Shown here piece by piece: positions 1-12,400 of a stretch of DNA of 64,000 bases. Origin of the DNA: Smallanthus sonchifolius (lineage: Eukaryota; Streptophyta; Magnoliopsida; Asterales; Asteraceae); assembly GCA_023525975.1 (NCBI GenBank), contig JAKNSE010000041.1, positions 283,027-347,026 of the forward strand. Direction: 5' to 3'. A model generated the notes under the pieces. The model saw only the letters and a list, made by a program, of their open reading frames with translations. It made no database searches and had not been told where the DNA came from. Every line of letters begins with the position of its first letter. Position 1 is the stretch's first letter. A program made the position numbers and the translations under genes.

Positions 1-284
1 ACTGTGTCAAAACCTTTGTATCTCACCAACTATTTTGTAGTTGACAGATTCTTTCACATGTTTCAGGTACTACAACATGAGACTTTACTGTGATCACATA
101 GGATGCTTGGACCTAGAATGCTTAATCAATTAGACTTGTATTCTTGTTATGTATTTGATTTATCCTTTGTATTGGAACCTTGAAGTTACTTAATAAAATT
201 ATTTAAACCTTAATAGTCAACCTTGTGCTATTGAACAACCGTGTCCGCCCCGACGTATAATCCGCCGTCGGTTGGGGTGTGACA
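1..284 (+). repeat. End of a 5' LTR (non-autonomous Ty3-like element)
   Basis: The window opens inside a long terminal repeat that ends with TGTGACA at 278-284. Directly after it lies a primer-binding-like site, so this is the 3' end of a left LTR and its start lies outside the window. The matching right LTR starts at 4477, but its own 3' end is lost, so the pair cannot be compared over this segment. Confidence 0.6.
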
Positions 285-287
285 CAT

Positions 288-299
288 TGGCATCAGAGA
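288..299 (+). other. Primer binding site of the non-autonomous LTR element
   Basis: TGGCATCAGAGA lies four bases after the LTR end. It differs at two positions from TGGTATCAGAGC, the usual complement of the initiator Met-tRNA 3' end used by plant Ty3 elements. An exact version of that site is present in the intact element at 40332. Confidence 0.55.
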
Positions 300-984
300 C
301 TTGGTTATAGGGAATTAGGTTATTAGACACATGACCTAGACTATAACTTAGGAGACCTAAACATGAGTTATCTCATGTCCTTTACTAGGAATTATCTCCT
401 CATTCTATTCTAAATTCTTATACGTGAACGCTTGGAAATTCTACGCTTCTACTTACCTACATACTACAAGGAGTCTACTACATCGAGGACACGTTCTTAG
501 GCTTTGAGGCAAAGCCACCACTAAACTCTCGTCAAGAATGTTTAAGTTCTAGATAATGTGTGAGAACTCGTGCGGGCCGGAAGGGTGAATACCTGTATTC
601 TGGGAAATTCTGTCAAGGAAAGCATTTCGTATAAATCCAAATCAACCGTTGGACCCGTATGCTTTCCTGGGAATTCTTGGGATGAGTATCCACTTATAGG
701 AATGCATGACTTCTCTAAACATTTGTGAGCTTGGATCTCTCTTGATATGTCAAAGTACTTACTTGGTGATATACACTAAGTGAGTACTATCTCAAATACT
801 ATAAACTTCATAAATTCATGATTCAAAAACTTTCCTCTATAACCTTTATTCTATGATTCTTAAGTCCCGTCTTGTCACATGACAGCATGCTTACTCGTCA
901 TGACCTGAAGGAGTTACCTTCAAGGCGAAATTCTTACGAGATTATACTTAAAAACTACATATGTAAACTTATATTTATAGATAC

Positions 985-1408
985 TACCCAATAAACTTCG
1001 TGATAGTGGTAATACAACCCTTAAAACTATGTATTACTCTACAAATTCTCCTATAAACGTCATTATTTTATGAACATGACACTTAAGGGGAAACCCTTGT
1101 GTTTTCATCTTATTTTCATCACTCAACCAAACTACTCTAGATAACTCACTCAAAAACTTTTGCTACACTCTTATACATCTCAAAGTTTTCATACTTCCTT
1201 AAACTTCATGATCCTTGTAATACCAACACATTTAAAACCATGTATTATCCTACAAGTCCTTTTCACAAACTTCATTATTTTATAAACTTGGCACATAAGG
1301 GGAAACCCTTGTGTCTCATTTCATTTTTCGTCACCCAAGCAAACTTCATTTTATGACTAACTCAAAACTTGTTACACTTTTAAAACCTTCATACGTCCTT
1401 AAAACTTA
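985..1408 (+). repeat. Two-copy diverged tandem repeat, period about 212 bp
   Basis: The block around AAGGGGAAACCCTTGTGT at 1085 recurs at 1297. Both copies have the same surroundings: a run like CATTATTTTAT upstream, and TCATCACTCAA or TCACCCAAGCAA downstream. The copies are diverged, so the duplication is old. It lies inside the non-autonomous LTR element. Confidence 0.55.
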
Positions 1409-2982
1409 CGCATCACCGTTTCTTGTAAACAAAAACTTAACGTCTTTTAAACCTAAAGTACATTAACAAAGTGATTAGTAACCTGATCGCTTTCCCGCAA
1501 GGGAAGAAGACTACTATAGAATAAACAAGCTCCACGTTTAAGACTCTAAACCCACAATAAACCTCGACATAGTACCATGAACCCAAACATCGGTGACAAT
1601 AACTAAAAAGTTGTAGACTCACGAGGAAATTCTGGCTATGGAAATAGGGTACATAAGTGAGTCCTCGTGACCCACCCCTTCTTCCGGGAATTCTCTTCGT
1701 CAGCCCATCAACATCAAACCAAAAACCATTTTAATATTACTGTGATGACCTAGTATTATGAATAAAAACCTTTTGAAAATATTTAATCAACTTCCTTACA
1801 CACATTAATTTTCCGTTTAAATTGTAAGGGCTAGAAGTCCCAATTTTGAAACATATAAACGGAAACCATTTTGAAATTTCATTTTGTCATCATTTACTAG
1901 TTTAAACTTTCCTTTCATCATTGTAAACTTAACACACCTGCCCAAACACTTTCGTCAAAAACAACTCACGTTAGTACTTGAAATAATTAGCAACGTTGCA
2001 TTAAACTATAAAAATCCTAAGTGACACGTGTACCTGAAGAATAAATCTTGAACAAATCTTCTGATTCGTAAGCACATTTTCAAAAACAACCCGATTTACG
2101 AATCATTACCCCAAACAATCATGACCCTTACTTCTGGTATAGACTTAACACTTGTAAACTTGACCAACTTTTCGCTTGACAATCACACCTATCTTTTATA
2201 AGTCTTACTCGTACTACTTATCGATGCCTAACTCGTCGTTTTAGAACATCTTAATTACATTCTATACAAAAGAAAACTATACTTTCTGTTATGAATCAAG
2301 ATAAATCATTTGTAAACACACTATCATAAACCTTATCAAAACTTTTCCCGTCACCCTATGCTTGGAGACTTTCCTCATTCAACTCTTGTCACGTAAAAGA
2401 CTTACTAAAAGTCACAACGGGGACTAAAAGCTTAAATACACATTGCTAAAACATTAAAATTCGTATATACAACTATGAGGTCAGAGACTTTTGAGTCATG
2501 TAAAACTTGTACAAATACTCAATCCCGTGTTCTTAAAACTAAACATGATCAATAAAGGATCATGTAAAGCTTAATACTGAAACTTGAAACTCAACTGACT
2601 TATCCTATTTTCAAACTTATACTTGGATTCTTAGTCTTGAAAACTTTGTGTGTCCATCTTAACCAAACCCTATAAGACTCGATAAACGTACATTCCATAT
2701 ATACGAGAAAACTTCACTCTTGATACTAGACACTAGCAGGAAGGAGGACATTACTCTCTTTAGCAGAGTACGTCCCCTGACTCCTATCTAAACCAAACAT
2801 CGGAATCCACTAATCTTCTGGACAACTCGAATCTTCTGTGAGAAAGTGTATAACGGTTAATCCTGTTCCAAACTCTGTCCCACACCTCTCTTAAACACTA
2901 TAGTATTTAGATAACCACTTTATACTCAAAACGTAATCGTATACTTCTATACACTGGAGCTAAACTAAGAGACTTTAAGGCT

Positions 2983-3800
2983 ATTCTATGTTTGACGTAT
3001 TCTTGTTCAAACACAATTTAAACTATTCTATGTTTGACGTATTCTTGTTCAAACACAATTTAAACTATTGTATGATTGACGTATTCTTGTTCAAACACAA
3101 TTTAAACTATCCAATGTTTGACGTATTCTTGTTCAAACACAATTTAAACTATTCTGTGTTTGACGTATTCTTGTTCAAACACAATTTAAACTACTCCATG
3201 TTTGACGTATTCTTGTTCAAACATGATGAACGTATGAGACTTTAAACTACTCCATGTTTGACGTATTCTTGTTCAAACATGATGAACGTACGAGACTTTA
3301 AACTACCCCATGTTTGACGTATGCTTGTTCGAACATGATGAACGTATGAGACTTTAAACTACCCCATGTATGACGTATGCTTGTTCAAACATGATGAACG
3401 TATGAGACTTTAAGCCACTCCATGTTTGACGTATTCTTGTTCAAACATGATGAACGTATGAGACTTTAAACTACTCCATGTTTGGCGTATTCTTGTTCAA
3501 ACATGATGAACGTATAAGACTTTAAGCTACTCCATGTTTGACGTATGCTTGTTCAAACACGATGGACGTATAAGACCTTAAGCTACTCCATGTTTGACGT
3601 ATGCTTGTTCAAACACGATGGACGTATAAGACTTTAAACTATTCCATGTTTGACGTATGCTTATTCAAACATGATGAACGTATAAGACTTTTAAACTACT
3701 CAAGGTTTGATGTATTCTTGATCAAACCCGAGGAAAGTGTAAAGACTTTAAACTACTCAATGATTGAAGTATTCTTAATCAATCACGAGGAAACTTTGAA
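2983..3800 (+). repeat. Minisatellite with 42-bp then 56-bp units
   Basis: The core TGTTTGACGTATTCTTGTTC recurs head to tail. The first roughly five units repeat every 42 bp (2989, 3031 and so on). From about 3195 the unit is 56 bp, because a 14-base stretch like ATGAACGTATGAGA has been gained in its middle. Around eleven long units follow and become more degenerate to the right (3700-3800). The short reading frames here are artefacts of the repeat. Confidence 0.9.
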
Positions 3801-4462
3801 ACTCTAAATCTTGTCACATTCTTCTCTTTAATTATTGAATGACGCTACTCTCTAAGGGACTCGTTAATCAATGATCACTCTTATGTGAAAACTTTAGTCG
3901 TGTGTTAAACAAATTCTTGTACTCTTTCTTTATCCATACACAAACGGAAGGACCTATGCAGACTATGCGACGATTTAAATGCTTGCGGTTGCACGTATGA
4001 AAATCAGCGTATGGAAAGACATAGTAAACTATGTCGTGTGCTACAATCTAAGACTTATCGTAAAAGGGAGCCACGGAACTTAGGTACCGTAGCAATCCTT
4101 AGACGTATTAGACTACAAATCATTGAACTATCATCAAATCCACCCTGAGTGATGCATCTCGCTTTAAAATCTTGAATGGAAGTTCATCAGCTATCCTCTC
4201 AAATTTGTTTCCGAAAAACAAATCTTCATGTATTTCAATGAAACTATATGCTTCTTAGAAAAACTCTTGACAGCCATATGCTTTGAAAACTTAAAAACAC
4301 AAGCACAAATCTTATTCCTGTGGATACTTTCCCTTTAAGAATTCTAAACGTAACCCAGGGTTATTTAGGAACGTAAAGTATCTTTCTCATTATCCTTATG
4401 CGTATCATAGACTTAAATCCTACACTAAACCCTTCCACTTTAATTTTGGGACGAAATTTCCT

Positions 4463-4475
4463 AAAGTAGGGGAGA
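4463..4475 (+). other. Polypurine tract of the non-autonomous element
   Basis: A purine-rich run (AAAGTAGGGGAGA) ends just before TGTAATATTCCG, the start of the right LTR. It is the expected plus-strand priming site. Confidence 0.55.
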
Positions 4476-4476
4476 C

Positions 4477-4640
4477 TGTAATATTCCGAATTTTTCGATA
4501 TACCTTTTTCTAAACGCTTGCCCATATTATTGAATTAAACTCGAATTCTTATTTAAAACTATTTCTAAAAAAAGGATATATATATATATATATATTAATA
4601 TATTTGATATGGATTCAAGGAAAAACAATTATACATATAC

Positions 4641-4674
<34 letters not shown>

Positions 4675-7049
4675 TTTATAAACAAAATATTATTTAAATT
4701 CTCAAAACTTTACAAGTTCGTAATTACTTAAAGTTATTAATAGATTTTATAAAATATTTTATAAAATTTAATCATTTGAGAAAAACTTATTAAAATTTTA
4801 AACATATATACATTTGATTTTATAAAAGTTCAGGGACCAAAACTGTCAAGTAATGAAACTTGTTTTAAACTAAAATCCTACTTTTAAACATAAAGTGTTA
4901 AAACTGGGAAACCACAAGGACCTGTTTTGCAATTTCACTAAACTTCTGAAACCAAAAACGGTCCCAGGTTCGACTCCCGCTAACACCCGGTTTTGAGCTC
5001 GATTTATCCGAAATCGCGTTTCCATCCAAATTCAATGAACCTCGGGCTTCCTTTCGCGCATGCGACCTTGCCTCGAGGTGTATCAATGCTCGGATCCAAT
5101 TTTAACCACGCGTATTTCGAATTCAAACTCGTTTTCTTACAACCGTAAACTCCCCAACGGTACCACCATTAAATGACGAATTTGACTATAAAAACCAGTT
5201 GGACCATAAACGACAACACACTCTATCTTCCCATTCCCTTATTTCCATCAAATCGCGCCTACACTGCTCGATTGGATCTCCGGTCAGTCGCTCAAGAGTT
5301 GGTACCCGTTCTCACTCATCTCGGCACTTTATCAGGTAATTTCGATGGCCATCTTCTTCGTTTTCATCATCTAATTAAAAGCCCTCTGTCAATTTACGAA
5401 GACAGAGGGATAATTGTGGTGTATTTAAGGATCTAGTTTCTAGGGTTCATATCAATTTGGGGGCCAATCTGAGTCATCGTTTAAAAGATTTCCATTTATT
5501 AGTAAACACAAATGAGGCAGTAGTCGAGATGGTTAAACTCGTGTGTATGTTCGTGACCCGGGGCAGACCCGAGTTCGATTCGGTCTGGCCCCAGGTTTTT
5601 GTTTCTATTTTTCTTTTACCCTTTTTAAAACAGTTTTGAACTCTAATAATTTTTATAAATTATGTTAAACTTTTATAAACTTAAAAATTAATTTTAATCC
5701 TACTTTTATATGCTGGAACTATTTTAACTAATTAAACCTTGTTAAAACCTATAAAAAAAGGGGGAATTAATCCCTACTAATAGTTTTTAAATTCTTAAAA
5801 ACTATAAAAAATAATTCTGAGTTTTATAAAACTTATACTTCCATCACAAATTATTTTATAAAAGAAATCAGAGAAGTTATAAATTTATTTAACAAGAAAC
5901 TTATAATTTATGAACTTTCTAAAATATAAACATAAATCTATTTGTTTATATAAAATGAGAGAAATAATTATACTTTACTTATTTCCTAAATAAATATAAA
6001 GTTATAAACTTTATAAAAGCGAAATGAAAACTTTAAACACTTATAAACTTATAAATCAATAGAACTCTATTTAAAACCTATTAAACTTATGGTTTCTTTT
6101 AGACTTTAAAAATATATTTATAAACTTATAATCAAAATATGAACCTTATAAGAAATTCTATTTAAACATAATTATTTATGCTTACAATTTCATATTATTT
6201 AAACTTAGCACATTTTAAACATTATTTATTTACAAGTTAAATTGTGAAATTTAACATCTAAATACTTTAAATGATTAAACAGAATATTTATTCTTATAAG
6301 ATAAGTATTTATCCTTGATAATCATTTATTCTTAAATAATTATCCTTAATCACTACTTAGTCTTTAAATACTTTGTATTTAATAATTATTTTACTTTTGA
6401 AATAATTATTATTTATTTTTAATCCTTATCTTAAATAATTATTTTAAACAATAATTACTTTAAACTATTAACTTATTTAAACCTTGAAATCCAAGTCTAG
6501 TATGACCCATTCAAAACCTTATTAAAACTCGACTTAAACTTTATAAACACAATCATTCCCGTCTCCCATTTGGAACCCTAGTCGATCTTGAAATCCTAGA
6601 TCCTTACCATAGACTTATAGGATCATACTTGAATCTTTAAACTTGCATACTTAGGCTTATCGTGAGGATATTCTCCCTCCAAGTCTTGCAAATACTTATC
6701 CGTGTTGGATACTATTCATCATCCATGTGAGTATACTTAGCCCCTTTTTCATTTACATTCTTTTGGGGTGAAACATGTTCAAACTTTAAACTTATACAAT
6801 TCTTGTACAACTATGACTAGATGCTTATTCTTATGTTAAACTTGAGACTTGTATGCTGAGATTAAACTTAAAACTAGCACATTCATTAGCTTTGATCAAT
6901 CCGATAGTAACAATGATAGATCTATTGCATTTGACCAATCCACCTTGATTGATTGACCCCTTTGGGGGGGAGCCCTTGGTGTTTGTTACTACATTAAACT
7001 TTAAACTTGAGACTTGAGACTTATAAGGGTAACCTGCGGGTTATGCCTA
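4477..7049 (+). repeat. 3' LTR, truncated, of the non-autonomous element
   Basis: It starts TGTAATATTCCGAA after the polypurine tract and runs about 2.5 kb, AT-rich in the middle. The segment around 6720-6780 (GTGAGTATACTTAG, then TTTTGGGG) has the same layout as the GTGAGTT and TTTGGG stretch of the other LTRs in this window. The expected end, equivalent to bases 1-284, is absent: the sequence runs into a SINE fragment near 7050. Nothing convincing is encoded in it. Confidence 0.5.
4573..4676 (+). repeat. (TA)n and (TG)n microsatellites
   Basis: There is a TA run at 4574-4596, and a second compound TA then TG run at about 4636-4674, inside the truncated LTR. Confidence 0.9.
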
Positions 7050-7282
7050 AACTTGGTGTCAGAGTTGGAGAGCATCCAAGGAAAAATCCCACCCAATACG
7101 GCCCCTTCCGAGCTTAAGGGAGAGCCGAGGCTCGAACCTTGGATCGGCGTGGGTAAAACCCAGATGCATCAGCCTAAAAGCTAGGCCTCATTTGCATGTC
7201 GCAGAAACTAATGGGGAGGGCATGGATCGAACCTGGATCACAAGGAACACCAGGTCTCTCCCTTACCACTCCATCACCAGCT
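7050..7282 (-). mobile_element. tRNA-derived SINE, 3'-truncated copy
   Basis: Read on the minus strand, it begins with a tRNA-like head: an A-box-like GGAGTGGTAAGG near 7270 and a B-box-like GGTTCGATCC near 7228. It continues through GACATGCAAATGAGG and ends near CTCTGACACCAAGT. The body matches the SINE at 58410-58748 (opposite orientation), including GATGCTCTCCAACTCTGA. The 3' tail and target duplication are missing. Confidence 0.7.
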
Positions 7283-8035
7283 TATTGGCAGGAACACCAG
7301 ATCAAACCTGGGTACAAGGAACATAAAGAACACCATCCCTTAAGTCTACAATTTCTAATGTCCATATGTCACTCACTTGTTTCTTTTTAGTTTTCTTAGG
7401 CAAAAGCCATTTTTATTTGAACATCTTCCTATGTATATATTATTTTTTTAAAACTAACCGTTGATTAAAATGAAAAAAGAAATTAATATTTTCTTGTTTA
7501 TGAAAAAAATAGGTATTGTTAAAAAAACTAAAAAAATATATATTTTTAGATTTATACCTTTTTTTAAACATATCTACATGAACTATATCCTATAGGATGA
7601 AAATTAGGAAAGTCAGTCGTGTTAAGTTGACGGGTTTCAGGTTTGAATTGATGGATTCAAACACGACATATATACTTATTCGTATTAAAGCATCAAGTAT
7701 AATCTAGACACATCTAAATTCGTGTCATGTGACATGAATTGCCGTCCCTAAATTTTTAATGAATAATAAAGAAGTATGAGATATAATTTATAAATTTAAA
7801 AAGTTGTAAACTAAAGTTTTAGAATATTATCTATGGATATTAATAAAGTGTAACAAAAATTCTTTTTATTGGTGACCCCCCACAAAACCTCACCTTGAGA
7901 ACCGCTCATCAACTCCATTTAATCCCCTCTTTCCAGCCCAACTATTCTTATGGGCCTCTCTATAATCTTTTCTAACTCCTCCAACTCGATTAATCTTAAA
8001 AACAAGTACCTTATTTATTTTTGGTTTTGTTCAAT
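7283..8035. other. AT-rich intergenic DNA, nothing recognised
   Basis: There is no gene-like frame, splice-consistent exon or structured repeat here, apart from short A and T runs. The first about 110 bases are more GC-rich and may belong to SINE-related debris. Confidence 0.5.
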
Positions 8036-8043
8036 GTTAGGAC

Positions 8044-8798
8044 TAGAGGTGTATAAATCGGTTTTTCTCAAGAATCGGTTTCGGTTCTTACCGGTTTCAG
8101 TTTTTAACAGTTTCGGTTTCAGGTCCGGTTCTTTGTTGAAAAACCGAAACCTATGTACCCGGTTCCGGTTTTTCAAGAACCGGTTCCGGTTCTTACCGGT
8201 TTCGGTAATTCAAGGCGGGTATTTTAAGAACCTATTTTCTGGTATTCAAAAAACTTAGTTAAACATATAAATACATTAATTAAATATATAAATAACTAAC
8301 TTAAAAAGTCCAATAACATTAAAAACTTAAAATGTTACAAAATAGATAAATGTTTAAAACATAAACTCATAAAACATAGATAAATTATATAAAAAAACTA
8401 GATTGTCTGAACCGTTTGACTCATTTGACTCATAAAATATTTTTTTCACTTTTAGTTTTAAACAATTTAAGTTTTACCACTATTAAAATTTTAAGCATAT
8501 ACGCGTCACAATCTGTAAAACACAGATGGATTAGTGTCACAAAACACAAGGGTGGAGGTGCACAAATCGGGTATTCTCAAGAACCGGTTCCGGTTCTTAT
8601 CGGTTCCGGTTCTTACCGGTTCCGGTTCTAACCGGTTCAGGTTTCAGGTCCGGTTCTTGGTTGAAAAATCGGAACCTATGTACCCGGTTCCGGTTTTTCA
8701 AGAACCGATTCGGTTGCGGAAGAACCGGTTTTTGGGAATAAGCGGTTTCGGTTCCTTCGAGGGTTCCGATTCCGGTTCCGATTTTTTTTTCACCTCTA
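8044..8798 (+). mobile_element. hAT-type MITE, copy 1
   Basis: The terminal inverted repeats are TAGAGGTG at 8044 and CACCTCTA at 8791. The 8-bp target duplication GTTAGGAC flanks them exactly (8036-8043 and 8799-8806). An 8-bp duplication is the hAT superfamily signature. Inside, both subterminal zones are dense in ACCGGTTCCGGTTC-like motifs, and the middle is AT-rich. No transposase is encoded; frames across the repeats are spurious. A second copy with the same middle sequence is at 26967-27671. Confidence 0.88.
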
Positions 8799-8806
8799 GT
8801 TAGGAC

Positions 8807-9444
8807 CCAACAACTATTTTTCTTCTTTCTTCTAAATAATTCTCTCTTTCCTTTTGTGTGCCATTCATGATTCATTAGTCATTCATGTTTTTTTATTACT
8901 TTTTTTTTATTTTTTATTATTTATCATAATTAGATTAGGAGACCTTTAAAGATCCATCTCATAGCATACGTTCCTTTTTGCTATTAATTCTTTATGTTGA
9001 AACCTATAAAATAAAAAATAAAAATAATATATTTGTAAACATATCAATACATTTAATAAGGAACTAATATGCAACACTTGTGTATAAAAAAAATGTACTG
9101 ATCAAACTTCTTCAACTTAATTTTTCCTCATCCTAAGAAGGGTCACAAATAAAATTGTACTGATCAAACTTCTCCAACTTAATTTTTTCTCGTCCTAAGA
9201 AGGGTCACAAATAAAATCATAATTTAGATATAATTTACAACGGCAATATGTTAATTAGGTAAAAACAAGAGATCAATTATCGATGGAATTGTCTACAAGT
9301 CGGTGTAATGATCCACTTCAAATTTTTCCTCAAATATTTTTAATTTTAGTTACAATGCAATTCATGCATAATATTAAGCTTGTAGGGCCTCTAAAACACA
9401 CCCTCGCTTACATGCCTATATATGTAAAATTCTCGATAAATTTA
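8807..9444. repeat. Gene A downstream flank with a 62-bp tandem duplication
   Basis: A block starting TGTACTGATCAAACTTCT at 9094 is repeated at 9156 with few changes, ending near 9217. The rest of the interval is AT-rich. The part nearest 9445 would hold the 3' UTR of the minus-strand gene ending there, but I can name no clear polyadenylation signal. Confidence 0.6.
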
Positions 9445-12400
9445 TTAAACTTGTTCTTCTTGTTGCAAAAGAGGGGTCGTTTCTTCCAATAAATCCACTT
9501 TGGCCCTCCTACTTTCATCCTCTCTAACTTGACCCCACATCATTGTGTAATATCCAATTCCGGTTATCGATGCGGCCATCAAGCTACATTTACATCATAT
9601 ATTAGAAAAAGTTATTGTTTAAGTAAATTAAGATTGATAACAAGTTAAGATTTGGGATTACCTTCCGTAATGAAATGTTTGAGCAAAGAAAACACAACCA
9701 AACATGCCAGCAATCGGAACCCCCAGAGGCTTGAACATAATAACGTAAAACTGGCTTTTTCTTTGTGCACACCACATGTGTACATGGCTTTTGATTAGAC
9801 TTCCAAATATAGCCTATTTTGCAAAACATGTAGATAGACTTATAATCGATTTTTGCACATTAATTAAGTTACACTTGTATATTCATCACCACATATTTTA
9901 ACTTATATACCATGATATGACATGGGTCCTACTATAGATAAACATGTGACGTCATCAAAACACCAACTGATATCATTAAACGGGCCATATATATAGATGG
10001 AGAAAAAAAGTTATACAGCTAGTATATTATCTGCCAGTGGTGTACGACATCACATCAGTCACTTTTGTATTAGTCAGAAAGATGTACGACGTGTATAGCT
10101 TTCTATCATACAGTCTTATTAAGAAAAAACATAACTCATAGACATGTATGACATCTGGTGTTTAAATAGTATGGGGCTGGTGTCTGTATAGCCTTCCCCT
10201 ATGATATTTAAGGTAGCGAGCTAGATTTCTTAGTTCTTACCGTTAACACAATGACAAGGAGTCCCATGTCAAATTGTAACCTCCATGCAATAGGATCTCT
10301 TTCAATGACTAAAGCAAGCAAAGCAGATTGAAATGTCCCAAACAAGCTAGAACTAGAAACCACCGTCATTACATCCGGGCATTTTTCAACAGTTTCCACC
10401 TGCATAGGCGTTTAAAGATAGCTAATGAAATGCAAAGTAAATCTTGGATAACAATCTTTAGCGACAATACTTGATCTTTGGTTTATAAAATGATATTATT
10501 AGCTAGTTTTACCTGAATAATAATCCATATCGAGTAACACAAGGAGGCAGCTGCAAAAAGAGAACAACCTAGAACCCAATTTTCATGTTGGGATAAGAAA
10601 ACAAAGAGTCGAGGAGCTAGGTGAAGATGAGTCAAAGGGTCTTTGACCACCGGACCCCTATAGAGCGTGAGCATCACAGCTCCAATAGCTGATATCAATG
10701 TACCCATCAACTTTATTCGGCTGCTTGAACTTCTCAAATCCACACTTGTCTTTCTATAAACAATAACCAATTAGTTATAATCATCGTGTAAAAGTAGATA
10801 AAAAAGAACAAATATAACTCGATCATAATCTATTTTAGTCACACGTTTTTAAGTGTTTCAAAATTCAAATGCTCAAAACAGATTTCGTAATAGTTTTGAT
10901 TTCATCTGAAAATATTTCCGTGTGATATATACAGTTGTTTTTTTATATCTACTTAGAATCTGTGTTCAAAAGTGTTTTACGATTATTACGAAAGTCGAAA
11001 AACAAAGGACGGTCGGCCTATCGATCTTTACATATTTTGAGCTTTTAAGAAATACGTTGAAATAAATATTTGATTCATACACCAACGGACATTCAACCCA
11101 ATGGTATCCATGTGGTTAATAGGAGCTCCCTCTCTTGGAGTAGACATGTTAGATAGATTTAGGTGCAGATTAGAAGCGGTTCAAAAAAAATTTTGATTCA
11201 TACTATAATTAACTTTAACCAACTCAAAGTCTTTTTCATTTTTGGAACATCTTGATCCACGATCACATGAGAAGCCAGACAAAATTGACGTCAGTTTGTC
11301 TTCCCAGGGTGCTTTTGGGAGCCATGATTTCTGAATCAAATATTCTTTTAAACCATTTTTAAATTAGGTTAAGTAAACAATAAAGTTTGACTTATTAATT
11401 ATATACAAATCCAAATATTTTAATATAAACCTTTTGGACTATTTTACTTATCCGTATGAGTATACTATATTTGCAATAACAGTTTATCGATATGCTAATA
11501 ATACTTTAAAATACTTTTTCTTATCAATCAAATACTGTATGTTAATTAGTTTAGTTAAATTATAAATAAAAACTTAAATGATGTGATTATATTATATTGG
11601 GATATATATGTGTATGTGTATAATAGACGTGATTGGTTAACAACTTATGACTATTTTCATTATATATATAGATCTAAAGTTAATCGTAATCATAAGTTGG
11701 AAGAAAAAGAATTATATATTTTAATTTGTAGAAAAATTAATTATAAGATATATAGTACTTTTTAACTATATCCCTTACGATAATAATTACTGTTTGTCCC
11801 GGTTATTATATGGATGGTATTTACTATTTCATGAAATTAACCATGCCATGTTCATTTATATATACATATAAACACGCATGTACGTATGCACCAATTGCTT
11901 AGACAATGCATGCATGCAATATATAAGGAATAATTTCACATATTTTGTACATGAAACAGTTAATATAAATGTTTTTAGAACACAAAACTATGCAGTTAAC
12001 CATGCAAACTTTGCATTCAAAAAACCAATTAATGAATTGATTATGGACCAGATTCTATGGTGTACGTATTTGTTGATAGTTTACACAAGTTTTTATTAAT
12101 CTGATGTACTAATAAAAAACATATTTATGTAAATCTAGGGAAGAAATGGACCGAACCTGCACAAGACGGCAAGAATGAACGAAATAGAAGGGATCAAACA
12201 ACCCATTCCGATAGCAACGATCGGGGAACTATAACTCAATCCAACAAACGCTAGATTTTGTGCCATTGTCACCCTATACAACAAAACCTCGAGTCAGGAT
12301 CTTTTATCGTTTGAATCATGAGCAGTTCGACTATATTATGATCCTTAAAGGTCAAACACAAACGTCATTTGGACGTATTCAATTCTCGATCTATAAATAT

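Larger units (their letters stand above)
300..4462 (+). mobile_element. Internal region of a non-autonomous (LARD-like) LTR element
   Basis: About 4.2 kb lies between a primer binding site and a polypurine tract, with no reading frame resembling gag, protease, reverse transcriptase or integrase on either strand. The only long frames are by-products of a tandem repeat (2983-3800). This is the structure of a large retrotransposon derivative that would depend on proteins made elsewhere. It could instead be a coding region decayed beyond recognition; no conserved motif such as a zinc knuckle or the RT aspartates is visible to decide this. Confidence 0.5.

Noticed and set aside
2988..3245. 85-codon frame MFDVFLFKHNLNY repeated
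   Set aside because: The 42-bp minisatellite has a length divisible by three, so the frame stays open by arithmetic only; it closes when the unit becomes 56 bp.
4930..5000. Second B-box-like motif GGTTCGACTCC
   Set aside because: No A box at the right distance and no stem structure.
5517..5595. tRNA-like stretch with TGGTTAAACTCG and GAGTTCGATTC
   Set aside because: Box-like motifs are present, but I cannot pair an acceptor stem or a proper anticodon arm. It lies inside an LTR, where such tRNA-like relics are common.
8534..8875. Long overlapping frames on both strands across the CCGGTTCCGGTTC arrays
   Set aside because: They result from a short repeat with few stop codons inside a MITE. 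The translations are low-complexity RFRF- or GTG-like strings with no gene structure.
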